Positions 61,159-64,000 of a stretch of DNA of 64,000 bases are shown one piece after another. The DNA is from Devosia psychrophila. Lineage in GTDB: Bacteria > Pseudomonadota > Alphaproteobacteria > Rhizobiales > Devosiaceae. Below the pieces are notes generated by a model. It saw only the letters and a program-made list of their open reading frames with translations. It was not told where the DNA came from and ran no database searches. Made by a program: the position numbers and the translations under genes. Each line of letters starts with the position of its first letter. The stretch's first letter is position 1. Location of the stretch: NCBI RefSeq assembly GCF_000971275.1, contig NZ_LAPV01000084.1, positions 1 to 64,000 of the forward strand, given 5' to 3'.

Positions 61159-63795
61159 TTATCCACCTACCATCCGCGTCAGGATATCGGCGACGTTACG
61201 GCTCAGCGCAGTCGCCTGCAGAGCGGCCAGCGCCCCCTTGGCTGCGTCGCGCCGGGTGCTGTCCAGCATGGGCCAGATGCGGAAACCGGTCAGCACGCGA
61301 GCGGCGACCTGTGGATTGATTTTGTCCACCTCGGTCACGAATTCCGCCACGAAGCGGAAGCCGGCGCCATCTGCCCGCGCGAACTGCGTCGGGTTGTTCA
61401 TGGCGAAGGTACCGACGAGCGAGCGCAGCCGGTTCGGATTGGTCTTGGGAAAGCTCGGATCGGCCAGGATCGCCTTCATGTCCTCGATCACCCCGTCGCG
61501 TGGCGCAGCGGCAGTCACCGCCAGCCACTTGTCGAGCACCAGCGGATCGCCGCCGAAGCGGGTGCGGAAGTCCGCCAGCATGCCTGCGACCTGAGGCGTG
61601 CCGGCATAGGTTGAACTCGCAAGTGCTGCCATCCGGTCCGTCATGTTGGTGGCATTGCCATATTGTTGCGCCGCCAGCATATCAGCCCCTGCGGCCTCCG
61701 ACGCCAGCAGCAGGCCCAGCATGCGGTTCCGCAGTGAGCGACGACCGGTGCTGAGCGCATCGGGAGCATAGGGCGTCGTACTGGCCAGCGCGTTGTAAGT
61801 TGCCAGCAATTGCATCGCCAGCGGCTCGAATACCGCGTGGAGCAGCTTGCCGCGTACCGCGTGGATCTTGTCGGGGTCTATATCCGTGGCGATCTCGCGG
61901 CCAATCGACTGCTCGTCCGGAATGTTCAGCGCCAGCGCCTTGAACGCATCGTCCAGCGTCTCGCTGCCCAGCGTTTCGGCCAGGGCTTCGCTCAGCGCCG
62001 TGACCGAAGCGTCGCTCCATGGCGTGCCTTTCACGGCCGCCACTGCGAGCGCCATGCCCACGTCCTGAAGCGCCTGCCAGCGGTTGAACGGATCGCTGTC
62101 ATGCCGCGCCAGGAACAGTTGATCCTGCTGGCTCGACTGGCTTTCCAGCACCACCGGCGCCGAAAAACCGCGCAGCAGCGACGCCACCGGTCGGTTGGCG
62201 ATGCCGGTGAAGGTCACTTCCGCCATCGCGCTATTCAGCACGATCAAATCATCGCGCACCTCGGCGCCGCTGACCTCGCTCCAGCCCATCGGGCTGCCAT
62301 TGGGACCCAGCAGGCCGAACTTGATCGGCAGCACCAGCGCCTGCTTGTTGGGCTGCCCTGGCGTCGGCTGCGTTTCCTGTGTCAGCTTCAGAGTATAGGT
62401 CTGCCTGTCCGCATCGTAATGCTCATTGACCGTCAGCTTCGGTGTGCCGGCCTGAAGGTACCAGGTCTTGAACTGGTCGAGGTTGACGCCATTGGCATCG
62501 GCAAACGCCGCGAGGAAGGCCTCGATCGTCGTGGCCTCGCCATCATGGCGTTCGAAATACAGGTCCATGCCCTTGCGAAACCCAGCTTCACCCAGCAGCG
62601 TTGCCAGCATGCGGACGATCTCGGCGCCCTTTTCGTAGACCGTGGTCGTGTAGAAGTTGTTGATCTCGCGAAACTGGTCCGGCCGTGGTGGATGCGCCAG
62701 TGGGCCGCCATCCTCTGGAAACTGTGCCCGGCGCAGCGTCGCCACGTCCGAAATTCGCTTCACCGCCCGCGACCGCTCGTCCGAGGTGAATTCCTGGTCG
62801 CGGTAGACCGTCAGCCCTTCCTTCAGACAGAGCTGGAACCAGTCGCGGCAGGTGACGCGGTTGCCTGTCCAGTTGTGGAAATATTCATGCGCGATAACCC
62901 GTTCGATGCCGTCATAATCGCCGTCGGTCGCTGTGTCCGGCTTGGCGAACACCAGCTTGTCGTTGAAGATATTGAGGCCCTTGTTCTCCATCGCGCCGAA
63001 GTTGAAATCGCTGACGGCGACGATATTGAACACATCGAGGTCATACTCGAGCCCGAAGCGACGTTCGTCCCACGCCATCGAGCGCTTCAGGCTGTCCATC
63101 GCCCACAGGCACTGGTCCTCCTTGCCATGCGTGCAATATATGCCCAGGTCCACCTTGCGGCCCGACCCGGTGATAAAACTGTCGGTGATCGAGCCAAGGT
63201 CGCCTGCGACCAGCGCGAACAGGTACGCCGGCTTGGGGAAGGGGTCTTCCCACACGGCATAATGCATCCCGTCGCCGGCATCGCCCTTGTCCACCAGGTT
63301 GCCATTGGCCAGCAGTACCGGCGCTACATCCAGCGGCGCCGTCATACGCACCTTGAACACGGCAAGGTTGTCCGGCCGGTCGAGATAATAGGTAATGCGG
63401 CGGAAGCCTTCGGGCTCACATTGCGTGCACCAGGTGCCGCTCGAACGATAGAGCCCCATCAGCTTGGTGTTGGTTTCGGGCTGCAACGTGACCTCGGTTT
63501 CAAGCACAAACCGGCGCAGCGGCGGCTCGAATACTGTCAGCCCGTCGTCATTGGCCGCATAGGCCGACAGCACCAGCGGCGCGCCATCGATGGCAATCGA
63601 GCCCAGCACCAGTCCGTCGCCGTCCAGCACCAGCGGGGTGCCCGGCGCAGTGTCGTCGCGCGGCTCCACCGTCAACTGCGCCCGCGCGCGGGTATTTTCA
63701 GTGAGAATCCTGAAGTCGAGATCGACCGAAACAATCCGATACGGGCTCGGCGTATAGTCCTTGAGATAGATGGTGTGCTCGGTTTCGGTGCGCAT
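61159..63795 (-). CDS. pepN: Aminopeptidase N, M1 family
   Basis: A protein of about 878 residues, the normal length of proteobacterial PepN, a cytoplasmic zinc aminopeptidase with broad specificity. The substrate-recognition GAMEN motif (FNFGAMENKGLNIF) precedes the zinc site VIAHEYFHNWTGNRVTCRDW near residue 301, with the third ligand Glu in LKEGLTVYRDQEF. The C-terminal helical domain is complete. The ATG at 63795 (MRTETEHTIYLKDYTPSPY) matches the typical start and is preferred to the frame extension to 63846. A strong terminator follows. Expression is probably from a promoter in 63800-63930. Confidence 0.95.
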   Translation of the reverse strand: MRTETEHTIYLKDYTPSPYRIVSVDLDFRILTENTRARAQLTVEPRDDTAPGTPLVLDGDGLVLGSIAIDGAPLVLSAYAANDDGLTVFEPPLRRFVLETEVTLQPETNTKLMGLYRSSGTWCTQCEPEGFRRITYYLDRPDNLAVFKVRMTAPLDVAPVLLANGNLVDKGDAGDGMHYAVWEDPFPKPAYLFALVAGDLGSITDSFITGSGRKVDLGIYCTHGKEDQCLWAMDSLKRSMAWDERRFGLEYDLDVFNIVAVSDFNFGAMENKGLNIFNDKLVFAKPDTATDGDYDGIERVIAHEYFHNWTGNRVTCRDWFQLCLKEGLTVYRDQEFTSDERSRAVKRISDVATLRRAQFPEDGGPLAHPPRPDQFREINNFYTTTVYEKGAEIVRMLATLLGEAGFRKGMDLYFERHDGEATTIEAFLAAFADANGVNLDQFKTWYLQAGTPKLTVNEHYDADRQTYTLKLTQETQPTPGQPNKQALVLPIKFGLLGPNGSPMGWSEVSGAEVRDDLIVLNSAMAEVTFTGIANRPVASLLRGFSAPVVLESQSSQQDQLFLARHDSDPFNRWQALQDVGMALAVAAVKGTPWSDASVTALSEALAETLGSETLDDAFKALALNIPDEQSIGREIATDIDPDKIHAVRGKLLHAVFEPLAMQLLATYNALASTTPYAPDALSTGRRSLRNRMLGLLLASEAAGADMLAAQQYGNATNMTDRMAALASSTYAGTPQVAGMLADFRTRFGGDPLVLDKWLAVTAAAPRDGVIEDMKAILADPSFPKTNPNRLRSLVGTFAMNNPTQFARADGAGFRFVAEFVTEVDKINPQVAARVLTGFRIWPMLDSTRRDAAKGALAALQATALSRNVADILTRMVGG

Positions 63796-63944
63796 GTACT
63801 GATCCGTCAAATCGTCGGTCTGAAATCCACTGTGGCAGGGCCGCAACAGTAGACTCGCCGCTTTCGTGTATCCTAACGGCCCTGCACCCGTTTCGGTCCA
63901 CTCTTCTACGTCAATTCAGACGGCATTGGGGAGGGGCTTGTCTT

Positions 63945-64000
63945 GTGCTCCTCTGCGCCAATTTCGGGCGTATCGAGTGCGATATCCAAATTCCGGTCGG
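63945..64000 (+). CDS. Possible start of a gene cut off by the window end
   Basis: GGGGAGGGG at 63928-63936 is followed 8 nt later by GTG and an open frame reading MLLCANFGRIECDIQIPV up to the window end. It is divergent from pepN. The segment is too short to identify; it is offered only because the ribosome site and frame look good. Confidence 0.3.
   Translation, partial: MLLCANFGRIECDIQIPV

Noticed and set aside
61810-63852. 680-codon plus-strand frame opposite pepN
   Set aside because: The pepN zinc-peptidase motifs are intact on the minus strand; the opposite frame is composition-driven.

Overview
The window reads as a GC-rich chromosomal segment of an alphaproteobacterium in the Hyphomicrobiales, most likely Devosia or a close relative. 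This is inferred from gene content: a MucR/Ros zinc-finger regulator, paired DUF1214/DUF1254 genes, DUF2336, DUF1491, DUF5330 and DUF6456 proteins, a FeuP/FeuQ-like two-component pair, a ChvE-type sugar-binding protein, ccmIEFH, and a gene cluster of the Rhodobacter gene-transfer-agent (GTA) type. No rRNA, tRNA, CRISPR array or intact insertion sequence was recognised.

Layout. 1-3.2 kb: sodB and an oligopeptidase, bracketed by inverted copies of a 56-nt repeat. 3.4-9.2 kb: a seven-gene Mrp (Mnh/Pha) Na+/H+ antiporter operon, mrpABCDEFG, with tightly overlapping genes. 9.3-12.7 kb: mucR, a DnaA-domain-IV-like HTH protein overlapping a DUF6456 gene, a membrane acyltransferase, sufE and a DUF5330 gene. 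13-18.9 kb: a PAS histidine kinase, a peptidoglycan-binding membrane protein, DUF1491, DUF2336 and a lipoprotein. 18.9-28.1 kb: chrA, a GAF kinase, DUF1254/DUF1214, a RelE/ParE-type toxin-antitoxin pair with twin palindromes in its promoter region, a class A penicillin-binding protein, a YcgN-type cysteine-cluster protein, a degenerate GGDEF protein and a YegD-like Hsp70.

28.1-40.7 kb is the accessory part. It begins with an AT-richer gap and a hipA kinase gene lacking a normal start codon, translationally coupled to a large two-domain HTH protein. An orphan chvE follows, then a decayed GTA cluster. Terminase genes, prohead protease and endolysin look intact. The portal gene has an in-frame amber codon. 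The capsid gene is fused in frame to the 3' end of the gp15-type tail gene, implying deletion of the whole gp6-gp14 block. A possible toxin/immunity cargo pair sits between portal and protease, and a hicBA pair follows the endolysin.

40.8-64 kb returns to core genes: FeuP/FeuQ-like signalling, a surface lipoprotein, a sarcosine-oxidase-like pair, the ccmIEFH cytochrome c maturation operon, a DegP protease with a downstream two-component system and glnE, another histidine kinase, and pepN. Three copies of a 71-nt palindromic element lie after gene ends at 16.4, 52.2 and 59.2 kb.

The main discovery candidates are the GTA deletion fusion with its other decay marks and cargo, an internal holin start within the endolysin gene, the unusual hipA-HTH pair, the twin operator of the toxin-antitoxin locus, and the two CtrA-like boxes in front of signalling genes. 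Family names rest on reading the translated sequences; no database search was possible.
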